Positions 1 through 7,954 of a stretch of 64,000 nt of DNA are shown here, one piece after another. The number at the start of each line of letters is the position of its first letter. Position 1 is the first letter of the stretch. Source of the stretch: Paeniglutamicibacter kerguelensis (lineage in GTDB: Bacteria > Actinomycetota > Actinomycetes > Actinomycetales > Micrococcaceae); contig NZ_JAGIOF010000001.1 in assembly GCF_017876535.1 (NCBI RefSeq), positions 3,596,001-3,660,000 of the forward strand. Reading direction: 5' to 3'. Below the pieces are notes generated by a model. The model was not told the DNA's origin and did no database searches. It saw only the letters and a program-made list of their open reading frames with translations. The translations under genes were made by a program, and so were the position numbers.

Positions 1-1238
1 GTGGCAATCAACATTGCGCCATAGAACGCGGCAACACCCCAGGGACTGCCATTGGAGCTGTTCAGGATCCATTGCGCCACCAACGGCGTAGCACCGCCGA
101 TGAGCGAGGAACACAGTTGGTATGCGAGCGAGACGCCCGTGTAGCGGATGTTCGCGGGGAAGGCGGCGGCTAACGCATTGGCCAGCAGCGCGTAGTACGC
201 GGTCCCACCGATGGTGGTGATGTACAGGGTGATGGCGATGTTTACGGGGTTCGCGGAAACAATCGCTAGGAAGAATGGAACCACCATGATCACCGCGAGC
301 AGCAGGCCTAGGATCATCACCTTGGTCGCGCCGATCTTCTCGGCAATCAGCGCTGCAATGGGCTGCCAAATGAATTGCAGCACCGCCATGCCCAGCAGCA
401 CGTTCAGCATTGTCTGGCGTTCGATGCCCAGGGAGCCAGTGGTCCAGGAGAGCATGAATGTGTTGGTGAAGTATGCCAGCGAGATGCCCATGATGGAGGC
501 GACGATGCCCAGGAAAACGATGTTCGGGGCAACCCGGAAGACCTCGGCGATCGGTGCCTTGACCACGGTGTTCGCTGCCTTGGCGGCCTCGAAGTCCGCT
601 GATTCCTCGACCTTGATGCGGATGATTAGACCCACGATCACCAAGACCGCGGAGAGGAGGAACGGGATCCGCCAGCCCCAGGACAAGAAGTCCTCGTCAG
701 GCAGCAGGCCGACCAGCATGAACATGGACGTAGCCAGGATGGACCCCGCCGGGGATCCCTGCTGCACCCAGGCACCGGCTAGCCCCTTTTTCTTCTCGCT
801 GGCGTTTTCGGTGGCCATCAAAACTGCGCCGCCCCATTCACCACCCACAGCAATGCCCTGCAGCGCGCGAAGAACAATGAGCAGGGCGGGGGCCAGTGCG
901 CCGATCTGGGCGTAACCGGGCAGCAGGCCGATCATCGTGGTGGCGGCACCCATCATCAACAGCGTGATGACCAGTACGTTCTTGCGACCGAGCTTGTCAC
1001 CGAAGTGCCCGAAGATCATTCCGCCGATGGGACGGGCCAAGAAGCCCACCCAGAATGTGGCGAACGAGGCCATCAGAGCGGCACCCGGCGCAGCGCCCGG
1101 GTAAAAGACGTGTCCGAAAACGAGGGCTGCTGCGGTCCCGAAAATGTAGAAGTCGTACCACTCGATGGCGGTTCCGACGAAGGCACCGGCCATGGATCGG
1201 CGCTGACGCCCGGCGGCGTCGGTGATGGTTTGGGACAT
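1..1238 (-). CDS. MHS-family MFS transporter (metabolite:proton symporter), C-terminus beyond window
   Basis: The protein begins MSQTITDAAGRQRRSMAGAF and reads open to the left edge (about 412 residues seen), so the last helices are missing. It has the early GTAIEWYDFYIFGTAA segment and the cytoplasmic GHFGDKLGRKNVLV loop typical of the MHS branch of the major facilitator superfamily (ProP, KgtP, ShiA and citrate-type carriers), with a second loop EEKIGATKVM-like near residue 290. These carriers import small organic acids or compatible solutes with protons; the substrate cannot be read from the sequence. The ATG at 1238 is preceded by an AAGGAAG ribosome-binding site. It is divergent from the LysR gene at 1373, its likely regulator. 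Confidence 0.88.
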   Translation of the reverse strand, partial: MSQTITDAAGRQRRSMAGAFVGTAIEWYDFYIFGTAAALVFGHVFYPGAAPGAALMASFATFWVGFLARPIGGMIFGHFGDKLGRKNVLVITLLMMGAATTMIGLLPGYAQIGALAPALLIVLRALQGIAVGGEWGGAVLMATENASEKKKGLAGAWVQQGSPAGSILATSMFMLVGLLPDEDFLSWGWRIPFLLSAVLVIVGLIIRIKVEESADFEAAKAANTVVKAPIAEVFRVAPNIVFLGIVASIMGISLAYFTNTFMLSWTTGSLGIERQTMLNVLLGMAVLQFIWQPIAALIAEKIGATKVMILGLLLAVIMVVPFFLAIVSANPVNIAITLYITTIGGTAYYALLANALAAAFPANIRYTGVSLAYQLCSSLIGGATPLVAQWILNSSNGSPWGVAAFYGAMLIA

Positions 1239-1372
1239 AGGAGGGACTTCCTTTGGATGCGAGTCATCGATGACTAAACGTGATCGACGCGACATGTTGC
1301 TTACCACCTACTATCGTGACCGCAGACATAATCGTCCAATGCCAAAATTGCAGCACCATATAACCTGTTGTA

Positions 1373-2284
1373 ATGATGAATCAGTTGGATCTGATGTACT
1401 TTCTTGCAGTGGCCCGCTCGAATTCAGTGAGCGGAGCGGCAGCCGAACTGTTCGTTTCCCAGCCGGCAGTCTCACGCAGAATCGCCTCCCTCGAACGAAG
1501 CCTCGGCCTTCGACTGTTCCGGCGCACGCCCTCCGGCATGGTGCCCACGGCCGCCGGCGAGCGCCTCCAAGCTCTAGCGCAAGACCTACACAACCGCCTC
1601 GAGCGGGCCAGTGACGTCATGGGCGCCCTTGGCGAAGGACAGCACCTCTTCACCGTGGCCTGTCCCGAAACCACTGGCAACTACTTTGTTGCACCCTTTA
1701 TCGCCACCGGCGCACCAATCTCCGATATCCTGCCCTCAAGGCCCGCTGATGTATATGGGCTTCTTGACACCGGAGCGGACATGGCCGTGAACACCATGAC
1801 ACCCCCTGCACAGCTGCGTTCCCAGCACCTTCTATCCACTCCGATCCTCGTTCACTTCCCCGGCAACGCACCATTCCCGGTCACCAAGGGACAAGCCGAG
1901 CTCAAGGATGTTGCCCGTTTCGCCATGCAGATGCCCGGCTACGGAAGCGCAGTGGAGCGCAACGTCCGCGCTGCCGCAGGACGATCCTCAATCGACCTGT
2001 CGCTTGCCACGCCGGCAAGCAACGGCATCCTCGCCCAAGCCCAGGCAGCCGCGGGCCGCGGGGCTTCGATTGCCATCGAACCCGCAGCATTTGGGCTAAA
2101 CGAGGCCCTGTTGATTCACGAGGGAGATCCACTGGCCGTTGACATTCATGCCGCCTGGGAATCGGATCACTATGCAGCGCCCGAGCTAGAGGCGCTGGCC
2201 AAGGAATTGGCAACATGGATGAAATACACTGCGCCACAGGCGCATTCGAACACTCATCACCACAAGCTCTCCATAGGAACATAG
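1373..2284 (+). CDS. LysR-family transcriptional regulator
   Basis: 303 residues, the usual LysR length. Residues 1-60 form the winged helix-turn-helix (MNQLDLMYFLAVARSNSVSG, then AAAELFVSQPAVSRRIASLE, LGLRLFRR), followed by the linker helix and a periplasmic-binding-like effector domain. Two adjacent ATG codons (1373 and 1376) can serve as start; no strong ribosome-binding site precedes them. The effector domain is less typical than the DNA-binding part. Its divergent orientation to the MHS transporter 134 bp away is the standard arrangement in which a LysR protein controls its neighbour and itself; the co-inducer is unknown. A terminator hairpin follows at 2336. Confidence 0.9.
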   Translation: MMNQLDLMYFLAVARSNSVSGAAAELFVSQPAVSRRIASLERSLGLRLFRRTPSGMVPTAAGERLQALAQDLHNRLERASDVMGALGEGQHLFTVACPETTGNYFVAPFIATGAPISDILPSRPADVYGLLDTGADMAVNTMTPPAQLRSQHLLSTPILVHFPGNAPFPVTKGQAELKDVARFAMQMPGYGSAVERNVRAAAGRSSIDLSLATPASNGILAQAQAAAGRGASIAIEPAAFGLNEALLIHEGDPLAVDIHAAWESDHYAAPELEALAKELATWMKYTAPQAHSNTHHHKLSIGT

Positions 2285-2335
2285 GCGTTCAGGGGCGACC
2301 GCGAAGATGCACGCCTGACCACAATCAAGAACTCC

Positions 2336-2385
2336 ATGCCGGGAGGGAGCTGGACGGAAACGTCCAGTGCACTCCCGGCATTTTT
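2336..2385 (+). terminator. Rho-independent terminator after the LysR gene
   Basis: ATGCCGGGAG at 2336-2345 pairs with CTCCCGGCAT at 2372-2381. An inner stem CTGGACG-GAAA-CGTCCAG sits between the arms, and a T run follows directly. Confidence 0.85.
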
Positions 2386-2493
2386 CTGCCCGCTGCGTTC
2401 GGTTCACATGCCCAACAGCCGAGCCGCTGGATCGTTTTGATGCGGGAACACCGAGCGTTCAAATAACGCAATTTATCGACAACGTAAATATCT

Positions 2494-2512
2494 TAGGCTA
2501 GCCTTACTTTAT
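2494..2512. promoter_or_regulatory. Putative IdeR/DtxR-type iron box
   Basis: The 19 bases TTAGGCTAGCCTTACTTTA match the actinobacterial DtxR/IdeR consensus TTAGGTTAGSCTAACCTAA at 15 of 19 positions, including the full left half TTAGG and the central TAGCCT. It lies about 85 bp before the start of the small gene at 2597, a usual place for iron-dependent repression. Match seen in sequence; function inferred. Confidence 0.6.
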
Positions 2513-2596
2513 CGCTTTGCTGGCGTTAGGCCGGCGGACGGAGCCTTCGCAGTGGCATCCAGCCGCCGGCCTCCTCTCTAGATAAGGAAGTTCACG

Positions 2597-2911
2597 GTGG
2601 AAGCCATATTGTTCCCGGCGCACATCAACCAGGAACACGAGTATGGCGTGGCCAGTCACTATCTGGTCGGCACCGAATTTTTCCCGAGCGCGCACAACCA
2701 GCGCGATCCGTACGCGCTTCCCAGCTACGAAATCATTGGGCATTGGGTCTACCCAACGGCCTACAACCCCTATGCCAGTTACGAATTCCCGGTATTCATG
2801 TTCTCCGAGGAACATTTGGTTTCCACGGGATACGGTGACACTCCCGTGGGCCTGCCACTCTACGAGGTTCACTGCACCTGCCCCGGGCACAGTTCACCGG
2901 TCTACATGTAG
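2597..2911 (+). CDS. Small aromatic-rich orphan protein, possibly iron-regulated
   Basis: 104 residues from a GTG start with AAGGAAG seven bases upstream (2584-2590). Third codon positions are mostly G or C, as in neighbouring true genes. I recognise no family. The protein is unusually rich in Tyr, Phe and His, with repeated Y/F-x-x-Y/F and PxY patterns (PYALPSYEIIGHW, PTAYNPYASYEFPVF). No signal peptide or transmembrane helix is evident. The C-terminus holds a Cys/His cluster, HCTCPGH (residues about 93-99), that could bind a metal or cofactor. A DtxR-like box upstream suggests expression under iron limitation. It stands alone, with no gene for 450 bp downstream. Confidence 0.6.
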   Translation: MEAILFPAHINQEHEYGVASHYLVGTEFFPSAHNQRDPYALPSYEIIGHWVYPTAYNPYASYEFPVFMFSEEHLVSTGYGDTPVGLPLYEVHCTCPGHSSPVYM

Positions 2912-3365
2912 CTGACCCGATAACCGGAAGGTCGAACAGGGTCGCAACTTCCCACTCGCAGGCACAGCATTCATCGACGCCCCGCCCGCGGCCGATGATC
3001 GGTTCCATGCCGCCAACCGCGATTCACTGACGAGCCCGCTTCGCATATCAGGCGCGCAACAGCCGCATGGACAGGCGTCCGCCGGGCAGTCTCCCACCGT
3101 CCATGGCGAAGAACAAGGCCGCACTTGCCGAGCATTGCGCACGCGGGTGGATTCACTCCGTCAGCCGCCACCACCTGCCACAAGTAATTCCCCGCCAACG
3201 GGCCATTTTCAGGCGTCTGGACCGCGTGCCGATACTAATTCGAAAGCATTGACCAATGCCTTCATCACTATCCGACATGCGCAAATCAAGAAGTCACCAA
3301 ATACCGCATATATCCCTTTCCCAAGTAGGCTGAACAGTTAATCCCTTCGACGGAAAGAAAGCCCC
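2912..3365. other. 454-bp intergenic stretch without a supported gene
   Basis: Short open frames occur on both strands (the longest plus-strand one is 68 codons) but none has a ribosome-binding site, a recognisable motif or convincing codon bias. I see no clear hairpin terminator. The final part must hold the promoter of the NfeD-flotillin pair, with GGAAAG before its ATG. Confidence 0.5.
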
Positions 3366-3842
3366 ATGCTCGCATTCGCAGTGATCGGAGGCATTGGCCT
3401 CCTGCTCCTGATCATGTCCATGACCCTGGGAGAGATTTTCGATCTTTTCGACGGAATCATCTCCGCCACTGCCGTCGGTGCGGCTGCCACGCTCTTCGGC
3501 GCCGCGGGTGCGATTGTGTTGCTCAACGACGGTCCACTGTTGCTGGCCTACATCGCGGGCGCCCTTCTGGGAGCCATCGGCATCGTCGGCGTAGCGCTGC
3601 TTGCCCGGAAGATGGCCAGCATTTCCGACGCACAGCCCCACGAAGTCATCGGACTTCTGGGCGTCGCCACCACAGATATCAACAACATCATTGGGAAGGT
3701 TCAACTGAACCACCCCGATGAAATCAACCAGCGCCTCGCCTTTTCAAGCAGCCCTATCGAGCAGGGCACACCAATTGCCGTTGTGGCTGTTGTTGGAGAC
3801 CGCATCAGGGTCGCATCCACCTCTGAACTGAACGGAGTCTAA
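3366..3842 (+). CDS. NfeD-like membrane protein, partner of flotillin
   Basis: 158 residues. The first half has hydrophobic spans at about residues 4-22, 35-53 and 58-80; the C-terminal half (about 88-158) is soluble and ends in VVAVVGDRIRVAS, typical of the OB-fold of NfeD/YqiJ-like proteins. Proteins of this type are encoded directly before SPFH/flotillin genes and work with them in membrane microdomains. The stop codon is three bases before the flotillin ATG at 3846, so the two are co-transcribed. Family placement rests on topology, the C-terminal pattern and the neighbour rather than on strong motif identity. Confidence 0.75.
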   Translation: MLAFAVIGGIGLLLLIMSMTLGEIFDLFDGIISATAVGAAATLFGAAGAIVLLNDGPLLLAYIAGALLGAIGIVGVALLARKMASISDAQPHEVIGLLGVATTDINNIIGKVQLNHPDEINQRLAFSSSPIEQGTPIAVVAVVGDRIRVASTSELNGV

Positions 3843-3845
3843 CCC

Positions 3846-5450
3846 ATGGATATTGCCGTAAATGGAACGGTCATCGCCGTCGCAGCAATCCTCGCCGTCC
3901 TCGTAGCCCTCATCTGGTACGCCACCACCCGATTGGTCACGGTGGCCCCAAACCAGGCCGTCATTCGCGCCGGCAAGGGAGCGAAGGGGCAGGTTCAAAT
4001 ATTCACCAAGGGCATCGTGCTTTTTCTGCCGGTCATTCACCAGAAATATGTGATGTCCCTCGAGCAGCGCCAGGTGGAGCTTGCCGTGGAAGGCGTAGAC
4101 AAGAACTTCATCACCACCTCGGTGACAGCCAGCCTGAACTTCAAGTTCGACGATTCGGTCGAGGGCATGAGCAAGGCCGTCCAACGGTTCCTCACTCACT
4201 CGAAGGAAGACCTGAACGCCTCGGTGACCAAGTCGGCCGAGGGCGTGCTTCGTGGCATTGTTTCGGCCATGTCGGTCGAGGACGCGAACAACAACCGCAA
4301 GGAATTTCAGGACCAATCTCTGGAATCAGCGGTCACCCAGTTCGCCGAGCAGGGCATCCAGATCGACGCGTTCAACATCTCCTCGGTAAGCACCCCTTCC
4401 CGCACCGTGATCGGCCCGGACAATATGCCGACCGTCATCGACTACCTGGAGGAGGTCGGCAAACCGGGCCTGGAGCGAGCCAAACGCGAAGCCCGCGTCG
4501 CCACGTCCAAGGCCTTCCAGGAATCGGAAGCGGCCCGCATTGAACAGGAAGGGGCCACCGCGGCTCTGGCGCGTGACCTCGCGATCAAGAAATCCGAGTT
4601 CAAGGCCGAGGAGGACCGTGCAGCGGCCATCGCCAGCTCGGCCCATGAGCTTGCCAAGGCCGAGCAGGACGTCCTGGTTGCAGAGCTCGAGCGCAAGGCG
4701 CTGGCCGAAAAGGCCCTGGTGGAGCAGGAACGCCTTGACATCGAGGTCCACAAGCCTGCCGACGCCCAAGCCTACAAGCTTCGCACCGAGGCCCAGGCCA
4801 AGCGGGACGCCGACGTCTTCAACGCAACGGCCCGTTCCGAGTCCAAGGCCATCGAGGCCGACGGTGCCAAGCGCGCCTCCATTGCCGACGCAGAGGCCCG
4901 CGCCGCCGCCCAGACGGTGGAGGCCGAAGCTTCGAAGAACGCCGAGGTGTTCCGTGCCGAAGGCAAGGCCACAGCGGTGGAGCTCAACGCGAAGGCCGAG
5001 GCAACGGCCATTGAATACAATGCAAAGGCCGAGGCCGACGCGGTGCGCCTGCGCGGCGAGGCCGAGGGTGCATCCATTGCAGCCATCGGTGCGGCAACCG
5101 CTGCAGCCGAGGACGCGAAGGCCACGGCACTGACCGGACATACCCAGTCCAGCCTGGCGTTCCTGGCGATCAACGCCCTGCCGGAGATCGTCAAGGCCAG
5201 CTCGGATGCGGTATCCGGCATCGACAACTACACGGTCATCAGCAGCGACGGTGCCTCGGATGCCGTCAAACAGGCGAACCGGATCGTCACCGAGGGCCTG
5301 GCCATGATCAAGGCGGGCTCCGGAGTGGATCTCGGCGACATGCTTTCGGGACTGCTCGGCGGCACCGGGAACCCGGCAACATCGAAGGACGACAAGTCCC
5401 TGGCAGCGATCGACGCCAGGCCCGAGAACCCGGTCTTCGAACAGAACTAG
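3846..5450 (+). CDS. Flotillin-family (SPFH domain) membrane scaffold protein
   Basis: 534 residues. A single N-terminal membrane segment (about residues 5-27) is followed by an SPFH/band-7 domain (about 30-210; VAPNQAVIRAGKGAKGQ, then KNFITTSVTASLNFKFD). Next comes a long Ala/Glu-rich coiled coil (about 210-425) full of AEA and KAEA repeats, and a flotillin tail rich in Gly and Ala. This matches FloT/YqiK proteins, which oligomerise at the inner membrane and organise functional membrane microdomains. It forms an operon with the NfeD-like gene three bases upstream and is followed by a strong hairpin. The repetitive Ala/Glu coding gives a long artefactual antisense frame. Confidence 0.93.
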   Translation: MDIAVNGTVIAVAAILAVLVALIWYATTRLVTVAPNQAVIRAGKGAKGQVQIFTKGIVLFLPVIHQKYVMSLEQRQVELAVEGVDKNFITTSVTASLNFKFDDSVEGMSKAVQRFLTHSKEDLNASVTKSAEGVLRGIVSAMSVEDANNNRKEFQDQSLESAVTQFAEQGIQIDAFNISSVSTPSRTVIGPDNMPTVIDYLEEVGKPGLERAKREARVATSKAFQESEAARIEQEGATAALARDLAIKKSEFKAEEDRAAAIASSAHELAKAEQDVLVAELERKALAEKALVEQERLDIEVHKPADAQAYKLRTEAQAKRDADVFNATARSESKAIEADGAKRASIADAEARAAAQTVEAEASKNAEVFRAEGKATAVELNAKAEATAIEYNAKAEADAVRLRGEAEGASIAAIGAATAAAEDAKATALTGHTQSSLAFLAINALPEIVKASSDAVSGIDNYTVISSDGASDAVKQANRIVTEGLAMIKAGSGVDLGDMLSGLLGGTGNPATSKDDKSLAAIDARPENPVFEQN

Positions 5451-5461
5451 CCTGGCCAACG

Positions 5462-5492
5462 AGGCGCCCCGCGGTTTTTTTGCGGGGCGTCT
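5462..5492 (+). terminator. Hairpin after the flotillin gene
   Basis: CGCCCCGC at 5465-5472 pairs with GCGGGGCG at 5482-5489. The loop itself is a T run; a short TCTT follows the stem. Confidence 0.75.
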
Positions 5493-5650
5493 TGCTGTAC
5501 CTGCCGGCAATCCCGGGCGTGCCCAGCGCCTGCTCGACGCCATGCGCGGGGTCGGCTGACCTGCGGCTTCAAGCCACGCCATCACACCCGGCATGGCCAG
5601 GCGCCTTCATGGTGCCCCTTCGGCTTCCAGACCCTGAGTAGGATTGTCGC

Positions 5651-6211
5651 ATGCTGACCCAAGAAGGAAAGCGGGAGAAAATTCTCACCGCGTACCTGAA
5701 CCTGCTCGTACACCAGGGGATCCGTGCCGCCACCCTCGATGCGGTCGGCTCGGCCTGCCAGCTTTCCAAGGCCGGTGTGCTGCACCACTTTTCCTCGATG
5801 GGCGCACTGCGGCAGGCAATCTTTGTTGAGCTTCAAGCCCAGGCAGCGGCAGACGCCAACAAGATGCTGGAGGACCTGCCCAACGCCGCCAACTACTACT
5901 TGGTTTCATCCCTGAGTCGCGACAGCCTGCTTGAACGTCTGATCGAGGCCGTGAACAGGTTGGCGCAAACAGGGGACGAGGCCGCCCTCGAGCTGCTGCG
6001 CACGTGCCGCACGGGCTGGTACGAGGCGTTGTTGCTGGCCTTGGGCGACGCTGCGCTGGCCAAGCTGGTACTCTTCGCCGGCGACGGAATCAACCACAAT
6101 GCCCTATTGAGCCTCGATGAAACCAATGAAACATTCCTTGGTTCCTCGACAGCCAACGACCTGTTGGGTTTGGTGGAAAGGCTCCGCGAAACGGCCGGCC
6201 CCAGGGCCTGA
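5651..6211 (+). CDS. TetR/AcrR-family transcriptional regulator
   Basis: 186 residues. The N-terminal TetR helix-turn-helix spans about residues 6-52 (REKILTAYLNLLVHQGIRAA, then VGSACQLSKAGVLHHFSSMGALRQAIF); the rest is a helical ligand domain. It lies upstream of and parallel to an APC permease gene. A perfect inverted repeat (8-bp arms, 6-bp spacer) sits between the two, in the permease promoter, and is the obvious operator candidate. The regulator probably represses the permease and the saccharopine-dehydrogenase-like enzyme behind it. Ligand unknown, perhaps an amino acid or polyamine given its targets. Confidence 0.88.
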   Translation: MLTQEGKREKILTAYLNLLVHQGIRAATLDAVGSACQLSKAGVLHHFSSMGALRQAIFVELQAQAAADANKMLEDLPNAANYYLVSSLSRDSLLERLIEAVNRLAQTGDEAALELLRTCRTGWYEALLLALGDAALAKLVLFAGDGINHNALLSLDETNETFLGSSTANDLLGLVERLRETAGPRA

Positions 6212-6261
6212 TCCTGTAACAAAACACGCCTCCAGCGACAGTGCTCCGCGTCACTTTACTC

Positions 6262-6283
6262 ACCTACCAACCAGATGGTAGGT
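6262..6283. promoter_or_regulatory. TetR-type operator upstream of the APC permease
   Basis: ACCTACCA at 6262-6269 and TGGTAGGT at 6276-6283 form a perfect inverted repeat with a 6-bp spacer, 54 bp before the permease start. Size and symmetry fit a TetR dimer site; the adjacent TetR gene is the likely source. Confidence 0.7.
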
Positions 6284-6336
6284 TTTAGGTCACAGCCGCA
6301 CTATGCGGTGGATCACACAACCGCGGAGGGGCCCGA

Positions 6337-7854
6337 ATGCAAACCACCACGCATGGACCTGCAGGCCAACCCACACCCGCGGCCACGCCGGGCAAGGGCC
6401 TTGCAACAGGCAAGCTCGGCATCGCCGGTTCCACGATCATCGGGCTGGCCTCCACCGCACCGCTCTTCTCGATTGCAGCGACCTTGGGCTACGTGGTGCT
6501 GGCGGTCGGCGCCCAGGCGCCCATCGCCTTCATCATCGCCTTCGTGCCGATGATGTTCACCGCCTTCGCCTACCGCGAGCTGAACAGCGCGCTGCCCGAC
6601 TGCGGCACGGTCTTCACCTGGGCCGCGAAGGCCTTCGGCCCGCGCACCGGATGGTTCTCCGGGTGGGCGCTGGCCGTCGCCGGCATCTTTGTCATGGCAA
6701 ACCTCGCCGAGATCACCGCCGTCTACATCCTCCACCTGGTCGGCGACGGGTCGCTCGTCGAAAACCGGGCCGTGGTCGTCGGGCTGGGCGCCGCAACCAT
6801 CGCGATCATGACCTACGTGTCGATGCGCGGCGTGGAACTCGGCGAGAAGGTGCAGACGGTTCTGCTGGTCATCCAGTACGCCGCCATGGCCGCCTTTGTC
6901 ATCGGCTGCCTGGTCGGGTACTTCACCGGCAACGCCCCGGATGCCACCCCGATATCCCTCGACTGGTTCAACCCGATACTTGCCGACCAATCCGGCATGG
7001 TCCAGGCCGTCATGCTCGCCCTGTTCATCTACTGGGGTTGGGACACCTGCCTGGCGCTGACCGAGGAAACCAAGGACCCGAAGAAGACCCCCGGCCGCGC
7101 CGCACTCCTGTCCACCGTCCTGCTGCTTGTCACCTACGTCGGCATCACCCTCGCCGTGATGATGTACGCCGGAATCGGGGAAGAAGGGACCGGACTGGCT
7201 AATCCGGAGAACGCTGACGACGTCTTCTACGGACTCGCGTCCCAGGCCATGGGCCCGCTGGGATGGTTCCTCATCATCGCCGTGGCCATCTCCGCGCTTT
7301 CCTCCTCGCAGACCACCATCCTGCCCACCGCGCGCGGCACCTTTGCCATGGGCATCTACAAGGCCCTGCCGGCCCGCTTCGCGGTGGTCGGCGAAAAGTC
7401 GCAGACCCCCACGTTCTCCACGCTGCTGATGGGAATCATCTCCATCGCCTACTTCGTGGGCATGAGCTTGGTCAGCAACAACCTGCTGCAGGATTCGATC
7501 CTCTCGATCGGCCTGGCCATCGCGCTCTTCTACGGCATCGCATCCTTCGCCTGCATCTGGTACTTCCGCACGTCCCTGTTCACCTCCGCACGCAACGTCT
7601 TCTACCGTTTCCTCTTCCCGCTGCTCGGCGGGGTGTTCATGGCCTGGGCGTTCATCCAGTCGGCCATCGACATGGCGGATCCCGAGTACGGCTACGCAAC
7701 CATCGGAGGGATCGGTTCCACCTTCGTGATTGGCATCGGCTCGCTGGCACTCGGCCTTGTCGCAATGTTCGTCTGGTCCCTGTTCCCCGAATCGAAGCCG
7801 TACTTCCGCAGGGAAACCATCAACAAAGACTCCAAGATCCTGGCACCCGAGTAA
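6337..7854 (+). CDS. APC-superfamily amino acid/polyamine permease
   Basis: 505 residues with about twelve hydrophobic spans. It has the APC signature in helix 1 (GIAGSTIIGLASTAPLFSIA) and the conserved stretch FIYWGWDTCLALTEETKDPK near residue 240. It probably imports an amino acid, amine or related compound. The N-terminal 30 residues are a hydrophilic Gln/Pro/Thr-rich extension. It is followed 100 bp later by a saccharopine-dehydrogenase-like gene, so uptake and oxidation of a lysine-related or polyamine-related compound is a reasonable guess. Control by the upstream TetR through the palindrome at 6262 is inferred. Confidence 0.88.
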   Translation: MQTTTHGPAGQPTPAATPGKGLATGKLGIAGSTIIGLASTAPLFSIAATLGYVVLAVGAQAPIAFIIAFVPMMFTAFAYRELNSALPDCGTVFTWAAKAFGPRTGWFSGWALAVAGIFVMANLAEITAVYILHLVGDGSLVENRAVVVGLGAATIAIMTYVSMRGVELGEKVQTVLLVIQYAAMAAFVIGCLVGYFTGNAPDATPISLDWFNPILADQSGMVQAVMLALFIYWGWDTCLALTEETKDPKKTPGRAALLSTVLLLVTYVGITLAVMMYAGIGEEGTGLANPENADDVFYGLASQAMGPLGWFLIIAVAISALSSSQTTILPTARGTFAMGIYKALPARFAVVGEKSQTPTFSTLLMGIISIAYFVGMSLVSNNLLQDSILSIGLAIALFYGIASFACIWYFRTSLFTSARNVFYRFLFPLLGGVFMAWAFIQSAIDMADPEYGYATIGGIGSTFVIGIGSLALGLVAMFVWSLFPESKPYFRRETINKDSKILAPE

Positions 7855-7954
7855 TCCCCGGGGCTCGGATAAACCCGGCCCCGCAACCACTCCCCCATTC
7901 CGGCACAGCCGCCGGAAGACAACACCGCATAAAGACATCAGGAAAGGCCACAAC

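Noticed and set aside
3067..3341. Two short overlapping plus-strand frames before the NfeD-like gene
   Set aside because: No ribosome-binding site, no motif, and mixed codon use.
4326..5594. Long antisense open frame (422 codons) across the flotillin gene
   Set aside because: It mirrors the Ala/Glu-rich coiled coil in high-GC DNA and gives Leu/Gly/Arg-rich low-complexity protein; the sense strand has clear SPFH structure.
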